This document shows positions 45,878-54,068 of a stretch of 64,000 bases of DNA, in pieces. The DNA lies in assembly GCA_002355495.1 (NCBI GenBank), contig AP017424.1, positions 372,001 to 436,000 of the forward strand, read 5' to 3'. The notes beneath the pieces were generated by a model. That model saw nothing but the letters and a program-made list of their open reading frames with translations, searched no databases and had not been told where the DNA came from. The stretch is from Streptomyces laurentii (GTDB lineage Bacteria > Actinomycetota > Actinomycetes > Streptomycetales > Streptomycetaceae). A program made the translations under genes and the position numbers. Each line of letters begins with the position of its first letter. Within the stretch, counting starts at the first letter, position 1.

Positions 45878-46333
45878 ATGCACACCGTCGCAGCGACGCC
45901 CGGTCCCGGCGAGGACCGCCTCGACCGGCTGCGCGAAGGCGACGGGATCAACGAGCTGGACGCGGGCGAACAGGCCACGTGGGCGCTGTCCGTCATGGCG
46001 GACTACACCCGCGAGCCCAAGGGCTGGCAGGCCCGCGTGCTCATCGGACGGACCGGCCCCGAGTGCGTCGGCCCCGCCACCGGATTCGGCTGCCTCAACC
46101 ACACGGTCGTCGCCGTCATGGACCAGGCGCAGGGCCTCGCGAACACCACCCGCCGGCCGGTGAAGGTCATCCACGGGGTGAACGGCGAGCCGGACCGCTT
46201 CCTGCCCGCCCTGGCGAAGCACGCCGCGAGCCTGCGCGGCATCGACTCCTGCGTGTGGGTGGCACTCCCCGAGATCCAGGGCCCGGCCCGCGCCCGCGAC
46301 GAGCAGCCCCTCGCGGCGCCGGCCACTCACTGA
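45878..46333 (+). CDS. Hypothetical protein within the inserted segment
   Basis: A 151-residue soluble protein: EGDGINELDAGEQATWALSVMADYTREPKGWQARVLIGRTGPECVGPATGFGCLNHTVVAVMDQAQ. Composition and codon use look coding, and a perfect 12-bp hairpin follows its stop at once, which supports a real transcript. The codons before the ATG (TFDQW) also read well back to a TGA, so the start may have been lost. Family unknown; its position inside a broken regulator suggests it arrived by insertion of plasmid or integrative-element DNA. Confidence 0.5.
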   Translation: MHTVAATPGPGEDRLDRLREGDGINELDAGEQATWALSVMADYTREPKGWQARVLIGRTGPECVGPATGFGCLNHTVVAVMDQAQGLANTTRRPVKVIHGVNGEPDRFLPALAKHAASLRGIDSCVWVALPEIQGPARARDEQPLAAPATH

Positions 46334-46338
46334 CTCGG

Positions 46339-46364
46339 AAGCCCTGTTGGTTCCAACAGGGCTT
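46339..46364 (+). terminator. Perfect 12-bp stem with 2-nt loop
   Basis: AAGCCCTGTTGG (46339-46350) and CCAACAGGGCTT (46353-46364) form a perfect hairpin five bases after the stop of the preceding gene. It is AT-richer than most hairpins here. A terminator is the simplest reading; an element-end inverted repeat is the alternative. Confidence 0.65.
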
Positions 46365-46459
46365 ACCGACTTCTTCCAAGGGTTTTCCATCTGGAGGGTT
46401 CGCCGACCGCACGGGGCCCCTCCGACCCGATTCCAAGTGGCCCTGTCACGGCGGGTGTC

Positions 46460-46630
46460 GAGGCTCATCGGACACCACGTGGCCGCACCGTCGCTTTCAG
46501 CCGGGCCTTCCTCGACATCTACGGCGTATCGCCCTCACCGAGTTCCGCGCGCGGGCCCGCGAGGCCGCGCTGCACGGAACGTCGCTTGTTTCTGCACGCC
46601 ATGTTCACAGAAGCGGGCCGCCCGAGCCTA
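46460..46630 (+). pseudogene. Severed C-terminal end of the AraC regulator
   Basis: The frame starting at 46490 reads VAFSRAFLDIYGVSP and, after a one-base shift at about 46532-46536, continues TEFRARAREAALHG. This is the end of an AraC HTH (compare VLFSRCFREAFGLTPTEFRA in the regulator at 13852). It lies ~1 kb downstream of the point where the regulator at 44716 loses its HTH, so the two pieces probably belonged to one gene. The remaining sequence up to 46817 shows nothing else I can support. Confidence 0.5.
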
Positions 46631-46817
46631 AGTTCTTCGGTGCTGGAGGCGACGCCTCGGTGTGAGCAGTCTGGAGGACATGCGTGTAGAGACCACCTAG
46701 CCGGCCCTCGTTCCCTCTTCCAAGCGGGGAGAGAGTCGCCCTCGGGGCCCGGCGATGGACGGTCCGACCAGCCCTGCTTCTCCTCCCTCAGTGCGACGAA
46801 CACAGGTTGGGACATCG

Positions 46818-47333
46818 ATGAAGGTACGTAAGGGGATCGTCCGCGCGATCGGATCCGCCGTGTGCGCGGGCGCCCTGGCATGGCTCGTGATGGCGGGCGG
46901 TGTGACGGGCGGAGCCGCCGCGAGCGGCTCCGGCATGAAGGCGGTCGCCGACGAAGGCCCGGGCCATGCCATCGAGGACTTCGGCTACCCGAACGCCGAC
47001 AAGATCCTCGCGGAGCGGAACATCACACTCAAGCGCGGTGACGGCCACATCCTGCTCGCCGACTGCGCGAGCGCGACCGATCTGCTGGAGGTCTGGTCCC
47101 GCAAGAAGGACAAGATCTGCTTCCGCGTCACCGGGACCAGCGGCTACCTGACCCTGGAAATTCCCTCGGTCTTCGCGATCAAGGGGAACGGCTACTCCGC
47201 TCAGGTCGACATGACGGTCGGCACCGAGGAGAAGTCGTTCGAGATCGACAAGAACTCCTGGACGCCGGTCGGCGAGAGCGCGGACGAACAGGGCCGCGAG
47301 TTCATGCTCATGGAGATCCGGACCACCAAGTAA
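46818..47333 (+). CDS. Secreted hypothetical protein
   Basis: A 171-residue exported protein; the signal peptide runs to about GGAAASGSG. The mature part includes PNADKILAERNITLKRGDGHILLADCASATDLLEVWSRKKDKICFRVTGTSGYLTLEIPSVFAIKGNGYSAQVDMTV, with two Cys and an acidic C-terminus. I do not recognise the fold. It lies 42 bp before the protease-homologue/lectin gene on the same strand, so the two secreted proteins are probably cotranscribed and may work together outside the cell. Confidence 0.75.
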   Translation: MKVRKGIVRAIGSAVCAGALAWLVMAGGVTGGAAASGSGMKAVADEGPGHAIEDFGYPNADKILAERNITLKRGDGHILLADCASATDLLEVWSRKKDKICFRVTGTSGYLTLEIPSVFAIKGNGYSAQVDMTVGTEEKSFEIDKNSWTPVGESADEQGREFMLMEIRTTK

Positions 47334-47375
47334 CCGGCGCGTACACCGGCACCACCCTTTCCCGAAGGAAGACAC

Positions 47376-49193
47376 ATGTCCCTACCCCGTCCGCGCCCTG
47401 CGCGGATCACCGGCCTCCTGGCCGCCACCGCCGTCATATCGGCGGGCCTGATTCCCGCCACCCCCGCCTGGGCGGTGAACGGACCCGAGGCCGCCGCCGG
47501 CGCGCATCCCTCCGCGGTGAAGCTGAACCTCGGCGACGAGGCCACCAGCCGGGCCTGCACGGGCACGCTGGTCGACCCCCTGTGGGTCCTGACGGCCACG
47601 AGCTGCTTCGCCACCGTCCCGGGAACCTCGGTTCCGGCCGGCAGACCGGCCCTCGAGACCACCGTGACCCTCAGCGACGGCACCTCCGTCGCCGGCATCG
47701 AGATCGCGCCGCGCGACGACCGCGACGCCGCACTCGTACGACTGGCCACCCCGGTCGCCGGCATCAAGGCCACGGCACTCGCCGGCTCCGTCCCGGCGCA
47801 GGGCACCGACCTGACGGCGGTCGGGTTCGGGCGTACGAAGACCGAGTGGGTACCGAACAAGCCGCACACGGGCGCGTTCACCGTCAGCGCGTCCGACGCG
47901 GGCAACCTCACCCTCGCGAGCAAGGGCACCGACGCGATCTGCAAAGGCGACACCGGTGGCCCCCTGCTGAACGCGGCAGGCGAGCTGGTCGGCGTGAACT
48001 CGCGCTCCTGGCAAGGTGGTTGCCTGGGCATGAACGCGGCCGAGACCCGTACGGGCGCCATCTCCGCCCGCGTCGACGGCCTCGCCTCCTGGATCGACTC
48101 CGTCAAGCAGCGCCCGGTCGTCGTCAAGGGCGGGCAGACGCTGCAGCCCGGTGAGACGATCTCGTCGGAGAACGCGCGGCTCACCATGCAGACCGACGGC
48201 AACCTGGTCCTGTACCACCGCACCGGTGGCGAGGGCAAGGGCGGGGCCCTTTGGGCGACCAACACCGAGGGCAACCCCGGGGCGTTCGCGAAGATGCAGG
48301 CCGACGGCAACTTCGTGGTCTACAAGAAGGGCGGCGCCGAGTCCGACCCGTCCAGCGCGCTCTGGGCGAGCCAGACCTGGAACAACACCGGTGCCCGCCT
48401 GGAGCTGCAGGCGGACGCCAACCTCGTCGTCTACACGAAGGACGGCGGCCACGGCATCGGCGGCCACCTGTGGCACAGCGACACCTACCCCCGCGGGGAC
48501 AGGCTCGTCTCCGGCGCCAAACTGATGCCCGGTTACTGGCTCACCAACGGCCGGACCGTCCTGCTGATGGACATCCAGGGCAACGTCCACATCCGTGAGG
48601 CCGCCACCGGCCGGGAGCTGTGGAGCAAGATCACCTGGGACCGGTACGCGTACCTGCACATGCAGGCCGACGGCAACCTCGTCCTGTACAAGAAGGACGG
48701 CGGCGAAGGCCGGGGCGGCGCCCTGTGGGCCACCGACACCTGGAGCGGCGACGGCGGATTCGCCACCCTCGAGAACAACGGCAGCCTGGTCGTGCGCTGG
48801 GCCTCGGGCGGTGAGCGCTGGGCGAGCAGCATGCTGCGCGGGGAGGGCTCCGGCCGCTGCCTGGACTCGAACGGCAACACCGGCGCCACGATCTGGGACT
48901 GCTGGGGCGGCGGCACCCAGCAGTGGGACGTGACCCCGGCCAAGGAACTGCGCGTGGGCGGCGACAAGTGCCTCACCGCCGACAAGGGCGCCGGCCAGGG
49001 CGCGGGGGTGTCGCTCGCCACGTGTGACGGCAGCGCCGAACAGAAGTGGAACGTCAACACCGACAACACCATCACCGCCCACCTCAACCCGGGGCAGTGC
49101 ATGAACGTGTGGGGCCAGGAAACCGCCAACGGTTCCCGGCTCGGCCTGTGGGAGTGCAACGGCGGCTCCAACACCAAGTGGATCCGTACCTGA
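47376..49193 (+). CDS. Secreted trypsin-like protease homologue (probably inactive) with two lectin modules
   Basis: A 605-residue exported protein. The first ~240 residues are an S1 chymotrypsin-like domain, but two catalytic residues are changed. The 'TAAHC' histidine is Ser (LTATSC, Ser76) and 'GDSGGP' is GDTGGP (Thr193); the Asp in RDAALVRL is kept. Next come several bulb-lectin repeats (LTMQTDGNLVLYH, MQADGNFVVYKK, LQADANLVVYTK, MQADGNLVLYKK), then a ricin-B lectin domain ending SNTKWIRT. A sugar-binding secreted protein with a binding or decoy role is more likely than a protease. Confidence 0.85.
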   Translation: MSLPRPRPARITGLLAATAVISAGLIPATPAWAVNGPEAAAGAHPSAVKLNLGDEATSRACTGTLVDPLWVLTATSCFATVPGTSVPAGRPALETTVTLSDGTSVAGIEIAPRDDRDAALVRLATPVAGIKATALAGSVPAQGTDLTAVGFGRTKTEWVPNKPHTGAFTVSASDAGNLTLASKGTDAICKGDTGGPLLNAAGELVGVNSRSWQGGCLGMNAAETRTGAISARVDGLASWIDSVKQRPVVVKGGQTLQPGETISSENARLTMQTDGNLVLYHRTGGEGKGGALWATNTEGNPGAFAKMQADGNFVVYKKGGAESDPSSALWASQTWNNTGARLELQADANLVVYTKDGGHGIGGHLWHSDTYPRGDRLVSGAKLMPGYWLTNGRTVLLMDIQGNVHIREAATGRELWSKITWDRYAYLHMQADGNLVLYKKDGGEGRGGALWATDTWSGDGGFATLENNGSLVVRWASGGERWASSMLRGEGSGRCLDSNGNTGATIWDCWGGGTQQWDVTPAKELRVGGDKCLTADKGAGQGAGVSLATCDGSAEQKWNVNTDNTITAHLNPGQCMNVWGQETANGSRLGLWECNGGSNTKWIRT

Positions 49194-49208
49194 TCATTCG
49201 TTGATCCG

Positions 49209-49244
49209 GTGAGGGGTGGCGTGCTCGGGCACGCCACCCCTCAC
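49209..49244. terminator. Perfect 15-bp stem terminator
   Basis: Bases 49209-49223 are the exact reverse complement of 49230-49244, with loop CTCGGG. It sits between the convergent lectin-protein and AraC genes and should terminate both. Confidence 0.85.
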
Positions 49245-49248
49245 GGCG

Positions 49249-50295
49249 TCACTGCGCCTGGCACGCCGAACCCGCCGGCGTCCGGGCCGTGCGCGGGGAA
49301 CCGGCCTTCCCGGCCGTCTGCGACCCGGCGGACTTCAGCACGTCGGCACGGAACTCGTTGGGCGTGGTGCCGTAGGTGGCGCGGAAGGAACGGCTGAAGG
49401 CCGTCGGGCTGGTGAAGCCCCAGCGCGCGGCGATGCTCTGGATGGACTGTCTGCGCAGGTCCGGGTTGACGAGGTCGGCGCGGCAGTGTTCGAGCCGGCG
49501 CCGGCGGATCGAGGTCGCGACGCCCTCGTGCTGGCCGTCGAACAGCGCGTACAGGCTGCGCAGCGAGATGTGGTGGCGTTCCGCGATCACGCGAGGGGTC
49601 AGGTCGGGGTCTCCCAGGTTGTGCTCGATGAAGGTGTCGATCCGACGGCGCAGAACATGGGCCCGGGGCCGCTCCGGCGCCTCTCCCACGGCACCGAGCT
49701 GCTGGGTCAGGTAGGAGGTGGCCAGGTCCACGGCCATGTTCCCGAGCCGGTTCAGGTCCTGGGGCCGGCAGTCGCGGCCGTTGTCGGCGAGGCCGACCAG
49801 GAACCCGGCCAGGATCGCTCCCATGCCCGATCCGACCGGGAAGCTCTGCGCCAGGAGCCGGTCGGCCTGCCGGGACGACAGCAGCATCTGGGTCTTGGGT
49901 ATCTGCAGGACGATCACGTCGACGTTCCGGCCGTCCGTTCCCGAGCCGGACTCGTAGGGGCGGGAGGTGTCCCACAGCACCATGTCGGTGACGCGCGCCT
50001 CGGACTCGTGGCCGTGCTGCGAGAACCACGCGGAGCCTCGGGTCACCAGACCGAGTTGATACTGCTCGGGGTCCCCCTTGCGGATCAGCGCCGGCGTGCG
50101 CCGCGAGTGGAGCGGCGAGTAGGAGAACCTCGACACCCGGACCGGTCCAAGGTCCAGCACGGATCCCTCGGCGTGGAACCCGGTGCCTTCCCGCAACATG
50201 AACGCCGTGGGCATCAGCGCGCTGGAGACCATGTCGGCGAACCAGTCGAAGCCGTCCGCCGTCGGCACGGATGCCGTGGAACCGCCCTGCCACAT
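49249..50295 (-). CDS. AraC-family transcriptional regulator (AraC_binding_2 type)
   Basis: A 348-residue regulator. The sensor half contains IRKGDPEQYQLGLVTRGSAWFSQHGHESEARVTDMVLWDTSRPYES. The HTH pair runs TFIEHNLGDPDLTPRVIAERHHISLRSLYALFDGQ to AARWGFTSPTAFSRSFRATYGTTPNEFRA. It is clearly a paralogue of the regulators at 13852 and 44716. The start MWQGGSTAS at 50295 is preferred; the longer reading to 50523 begins with arginine-rich sequence. The ~30-residue C-terminal tail is Thr/Ala/Gly-rich. Confidence 0.88.
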   Translation of the reverse strand: MWQGGSTASVPTADGFDWFADMVSSALMPTAFMLREGTGFHAEGSVLDLGPVRVSRFSYSPLHSRRTPALIRKGDPEQYQLGLVTRGSAWFSQHGHESEARVTDMVLWDTSRPYESGSGTDGRNVDVIVLQIPKTQMLLSSRQADRLLAQSFPVGSGMGAILAGFLVGLADNGRDCRPQDLNRLGNMAVDLATSYLTQQLGAVGEAPERPRAHVLRRRIDTFIEHNLGDPDLTPRVIAERHHISLRSLYALFDGQHEGVATSIRRRRLEHCRADLVNPDLRRQSIQSIAARWGFTSPTAFSRSFRATYGTTPNEFRADVLKSAGSQTAGKAGSPRTARTPAGSACQAQ

Positions 50296-50978
50296 CGTCA
50301 AGCCCCCCGTATCGCACGTCTTACCGCTGTGTTCCTGCCCCCTGCAGATGATCTTCAGTCTGTCGGACGGAGCGGGCTGGAGCAGCAGGGTTGACCTCAC
50401 TTCACCGCACGCGTCGCGCGGGAGAGCTGCCGCGCGGCCCGCGCACCTCAGTGGCCGTGGCACCCGATGCCGATACCGATGCCGATGGACGGTCGTCCAG
50501 GGTGAGACAGGCCGCTGAGACACCCGGGCGGGTGATGTCGGGGCGGAGCCGCCGGCTGCGGGCGGCCCGGTCGCTTACATGGGCGTCATGGTTTCCTCTC
50601 GCACCCATCCCCGGTGCCACATCGCGGTGTTCAACGTCCCCCAGCACGGTCACGTCAATCTCACTCTCGCCCGCTCCTCCATTCCCCGCCCAGGGACGAC
50701 CAGTTGCTCCAGTTGGTGCTGGAGGTCTTGGTGCGGGCGTAGGCCTTGAGGTCGGTGCCGATCGCGAACTCGCACTGGATCCCGGCCCTTGAGGTGACGG
50801 AGGCGACACCGTACTCGCAGATGATGATGCCGGTACCGCGATCGCAGTGGCCTCGTCACGGCCAGTCCACCACCGGCCGCAGGGCCGTCACCAGGAAGTT
50901 CCACCGGCGGAAGTAACGTTGCCGCGCACGTCTGCCGACCCGTGTGCCGGCCGCGATTCCGTACCGGGGAATCACGCG
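50296..50978. other. 683-bp gap with a decayed secreted-protein remnant
   Basis: On the minus strand, 50661-50855, an open frame without a start reads HCDRGTGIIICEYGVASV then GTDLKAYARTKTSSTNWSNWSSLGGEW and ends at a TGA. The 'NWSNWSSLGG' phrase resembles repeats of secreted beta-propeller lectins, and an in-frame TGA at 50856-50858 cuts it off upstream. I read it as a gene remnant. The rest should include the AraC promoter; nothing else is evident. Confidence 0.35.
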
Positions 50979-51242
50979 ATGAGCACCACCGAGACCGCCT
51001 GCGGAGAGTTCGGGCCACTCCTGCGCGGCCTGCGCCGGCGGGCCGGGCTCAGCCAGGAGGAACTGGCGCACCGGGCCGGGGTGAGCGTGCGGGCGCTCGC
51101 CGACATGGAGCGGGGCCGCACCCGGGGCCCGCAGCGGCGGACGGTGGCCGCGCTGGTGACGGCGCTCGCGCCGGACGAAGCGCGGGCCGAGGCGCTGGAG
51201 CGGGCGGCGGCCGGAGCAGGCTCTGGCCGTCCACTGGCGGCC
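50979..51242 (+). pseudogene. Truncated XRE-type HTH regulator
   Basis: From ATG 50979 the reading is a good XRE domain: FGPLLRGLRRRAGLSQEELAHRAGVSVRALADMERGRTRGPQRRTVAALVTALAPDEARAEALERAAAGA. This is the typical start of large Streptomyces HTH/NB-ARC regulators. After ~85 residues the frame turns into unlikely Pro/Arg-rich sequence and no continuation is found. The 245 bp from here to the antO stop hold no supported gene, so this marks the left flank of the antimycin-type cluster. Confidence 0.5.
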
Positions 51243-51488
51243 AGGAGCTGTGTCTCGCCGGGGTCCCCGGCCAGTCGGAGGATCTCCTGGCCTTGTACCG
51301 GGTCAGTACCCCGGAGGCCGACCGGGAACTGGCCGCGGCCACCGCCCCCGGCCCCTCACCTCACGGCCTGGCCTGTGGACTTTGGACGGAGCACTCCCCC
51401 GTGTACGGGTGTCACGGCCGGCCCAGCCGTACGGCGGCCCCTGCACGCCTCGGTCCCACGGGTGGCTCCCGCTCCCAGACGGTGGCGG

Positions 51489-52337
51489 TCACCCGTCCGC
51501 GGCGCCCTCGGTCCCGCCGCCGGGGCGGTGGGCTCCGAAGGCGGCGGACATCTCCCAGAGGGTGTCGGCGACCGCGCGGGCGCCGGGGGCGCCGGGCTCG
51601 ATGAGCGTGTAGTGGCCGGTGCCGGGCAGTACCACCGTTCTCAGGTCCTGGTGTACGGCCGCGTAGTCGGTGAACTGGGTGAGCGGGACCTCCTCGTCCA
51701 CGGCACCGTGCAGCAGCACCGTCGGCACGCCGGTGGTGCCCGCCTCGCGCAGCAGGGTGAGGGGGTCGACCTCGGGCAGTCGCTTATCGAAATCAGCCTC
51801 CCCACCCATGAGTTGCAGGGCGGCGCCGTTGCTGAGGCCGTCGCGACGGGTCGCCGTGAGGTCGGTGATCGGGGCGAGTGCCAGTACGCCTGTGGGGAGT
51901 CGGCCGGTGTGCCAGCGGGACCCTTCGGGCAGCAGGCCGCGGGCCGCGCACCACAGGGCCAGATGGCCACCGGAGCAGTGACCGGCCAGCAGGTAGGGCC
52001 GCCCCTCGGGCAGGGTGTCCACGATCCGCGCGATGTCGTCGAAGGTCTCCGGGTAGCCGCCGGCCCCGCCCGACCGGCGGAATCCGGGCAGCAGCACGTC
52101 GAACCCGCACCGCGCCAGGTAGGCCGCGAAGGGGGTCAGATGCATCCGGTCGTAGCGCCAGTAGCCGCCGTGCAGCAGGATCACCAGCGGGGCGCCGGGG
52201 TCCTCGGCGGGCCAGGCGTCGTAGGACTGGTGCGGGTGGTCGCCGTAACGGCCGTGGCGCGGCGCGAGGACCGGCTTCAGGCTCAGGACCCGCTTCTCCT
52301 CCTGGGCCGCGAAGTCGGAGATCACCCTAGAGTTCAC
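51489..52337 (-). CDS. antO: Alpha/beta hydrolase of the antimycin-type cluster (AntO-like; kynurenine-formamidase-like)
   Basis: A 282-residue hydrolase. The oxyanion segment LVILLHGGYWRYDRM and nucleophile elbow LAGHCSGGHLALW (GHCSG), with Asp in LLHGAVDEEVPLTQF and His in LPGTGHYTLIEPG, complete the catalytic set. It resembles kynurenine formamidases, which fits its 11-bp overlap with the tryptophan dioxygenase gene. In antimycin clusters this position is antO, usually labelled an esterase/lipase; its exact step in making the formamidosalicylate starter is not settled as far as I recall. GTG start at 52337. Confidence 0.85.
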   Translation of the reverse strand: MNSRVISDFAAQEEKRVLSLKPVLAPRHGRYGDHPHQSYDAWPAEDPGAPLVILLHGGYWRYDRMHLTPFAAYLARCGFDVLLPGFRRSGGAGGYPETFDDIARIVDTLPEGRPYLLAGHCSGGHLALWCAARGLLPEGSRWHTGRLPTGVLALAPITDLTATRRDGLSNGAALQLMGGEADFDKRLPEVDPLTLLREAGTTGVPTVLLHGAVDEEVPLTQFTDYAAVHQDLRTVVLPGTGHYTLIEPGAPGARAVADTLWEMSAAFGAHRPGGGTEGAADG

Positions 52338-53174
52338 CGCGCACCTCCCACAGTTCCGGGAACACCGGCCTCGCGGACCGCTGTTCGAGCCAGGCCAGGC
52401 CCGAGGAGCCGGCGCTGCCCGTCTTGGTGCCCATGGCCCGGCGGACCACCATGATGTGGTCGAACCGCCAGCGCACGATGAGTTCGGCCAGGTCGGTGAG
52501 CTGTTCGCCGAGCGTCAGCAGCGGATCGTGCTGCGGGCCGGCGTAGATCCGCCGCCACACCTCGACGACGCCCGGGTCCGACACGTAGGGCTCGCGCACA
52601 TCCCGTTCCCGTACGCGCTCGGGTACGGGCAGTCCCTGCCGGTGCAGGTAGCCCAGCACCTCGTCGTACAGGGACGGCTGGCGGTGGGTCTCGCTCAGCG
52701 CCTCGTGCACGGCGGGGTCACCCTGGTGCAGGCGGAGCATCGCCTCGGACTTGTCGCCGAGGAGGAACTCCACATGCCGGTACATCGCGGACTGGAAGCC
52801 GGAGGCCGTACCGAACGCCGCCCGGAAGCCATTGAACTGAGCGGGCGTCAGAGCGGCGAGCGGTGCCCAGGTGGCCTGAAGCGCGGTCAGCGCGCGGCGG
52901 CTGCGCGTGAGGGCGTCGGTGGCGGAGTCGAGGTCGTCCTTGGCGAAGGCGGTGCCGGCGGTACGCCACTCGTGGACGATCAGGGTGAGCCACAGCTCCA
53001 TCACCTGGGTGGTGACGACGAACCCCATCTCGTCGGGCGCGTCGGTGAGGGGTGCTGGAGGTTGTTGAGGACGGACGCGCGCACATAGGCGTCGTACGGG
53101 CTGGCGCCGTCGAAGGGCCGGGTCGGTACGTCGTCCGGGGCCGGCCGGACCGGCGCGGACGTGCCGTTGTCCAT
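52327..53174 (-). CDS. antN: Tryptophan 2,3-dioxygenase (one apparent frameshift)
   Basis: Heme enzyme converting L-Trp to N-formylkynurenine, the first step towards the aminosalicylate starter. Family segments are SPYDAYVRASVLNNLQHP, FVVTTQVMELWLTLIVHEW, FNGFRAAFGTASGFQSAMYRHVEFLLGDKS and the C-terminal VRWRFDHIMVVRRAMGTKTGSAGSSG, whose His is the heme ligand. The frame breaks at the GGGG run 53049-53052; one extra G restores QHPLTDAPDEMGFVV and a normal ~282-residue protein. The true start is ATG 53174 with AGGAGA upstream, not the internal ATG after the break. Confidence 0.9.
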
Positions 53175-53241
53175 GGTGAGGGGTCTCCTAGGGGTGGCAC
53201 GGGCGGGTGCTGTGGACGGTGGTGCGGGACGGGCGCGGGGC

Positions 53242-54018
53242 TCACGGGCCGAGGTGGACGCCACCGGAGGTGTCGATCCACTGGCCGGTCACCCAGCGGG
53301 CCTCGTCGCTCGCCACGAAGGACACGACGTCGGCGATGTCGGCGGGGGCGCCGAGCCGGCCGAACACGGAGGCCGACGCGTACCGCTGCCGGATCTCCGG
53401 GATCGCGAGGGTCGGGTTGATCTCCGTCTCGGTGTAGCCCGGGGCGACGCTGTTGACGGTGATGCCGCGCGGGCCCAGCTCCTGGGCGAGGGCCAGGGTG
53501 AGGTAGTCGAGGGCCGCCTTGGTCATGGTGTAGGCGATGATCGGCGGGAAGGCGACGCGGGTGGCGACCGAGGAGATGTTCACGATCCGGCCGCCGTCGC
53601 GCAGCCGGCCGAGGCCGCGCTGGACGATGAAGAACGGCGCCTTCGTGTTGACGGCGAACGCCCGGTCGTAGTCGTCCTCGGTGACGTTCGCGATCGTGCG
53701 GGGGACGGTGATGCCGGCGTTGTTGACGAGGATGTCCAGACCGGGTGCGGCGTCCTGCGCGGCGAGGGCCCGGTCGAAGGCCGTCCAGAGGGTGTCGGCG
53801 TCGCCGGGCACGCCCAGTTCGGCGTGGACCGGGAAGGCCCGTCCACCGTCGGCCTCGATCTCCTTGACGGTGCGCTCGGCCGCCTCCGCGTCATGACCGT
53901 AGTGGACGGCCACCAGCGCGCCCTCGCGGGCCAGCCGGCGGCTGACGGCCCGGCCGATGCCGCGGCTGCCGCCGGTGACCAGAGCGGTCCTGCCCGCGTG
54001 CCGCAGGGGGGTGGTCAT
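53242..54018 (-). CDS. antM: Short-chain dehydrogenase/ketoreductase AntM
   Basis: A 258-residue classical SDR. The cofactor motif is TGGSRGIG, followed by NNAG in ILVNNAGITVPRT. The catalytic Ser is in NISSVATRV and the Tyr/Lys in AYTMTKAAL. The closing APGYTETEIN and VTGQWIDTSGGVHLG are typical. In antimycin clusters the discrete ketoreductase AntM reduces a carbonyl on the assembly-line intermediate. AAGGAG precedes the ATG. Confidence 0.88.
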   Translation of the reverse strand: MTTPLRHAGRTALVTGGSRGIGRAVSRRLAREGALVAVHYGHDAEAAERTVKEIEADGGRAFPVHAELGVPGDADTLWTAFDRALAAQDAAPGLDILVNNAGITVPRTIANVTEDDYDRAFAVNTKAPFFIVQRGLGRLRDGGRIVNISSVATRVAFPPIIAYTMTKAALDYLTLALAQELGPRGITVNSVAPGYTETEINPTLAIPEIRQRYASASVFGRLGAPADIADVVSFVASDEARWVTGQWIDTSGGVHLGP

Positions 54019-54068
54019 CGCGTTCTCCTTCGTGCTGAGGGGGTGGAATCCGGGTGGGGCGGACGCGG

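Noticed and set aside
49241..50317. A 358-codon minus-strand frame starting at 50317 over the AraC gene
   Set aside because: It is the shadow frame of the AraC regulator at 49249-50295, which has the recognisable sensor and HTH domains.
52327..53028. AntN starting at the internal ATG 53028
   Set aside because: This would remove the conserved N-terminal segment SPYDAYVRASVLNNLQHP, which is present in the adjacent frame and rejoins after adding one G.
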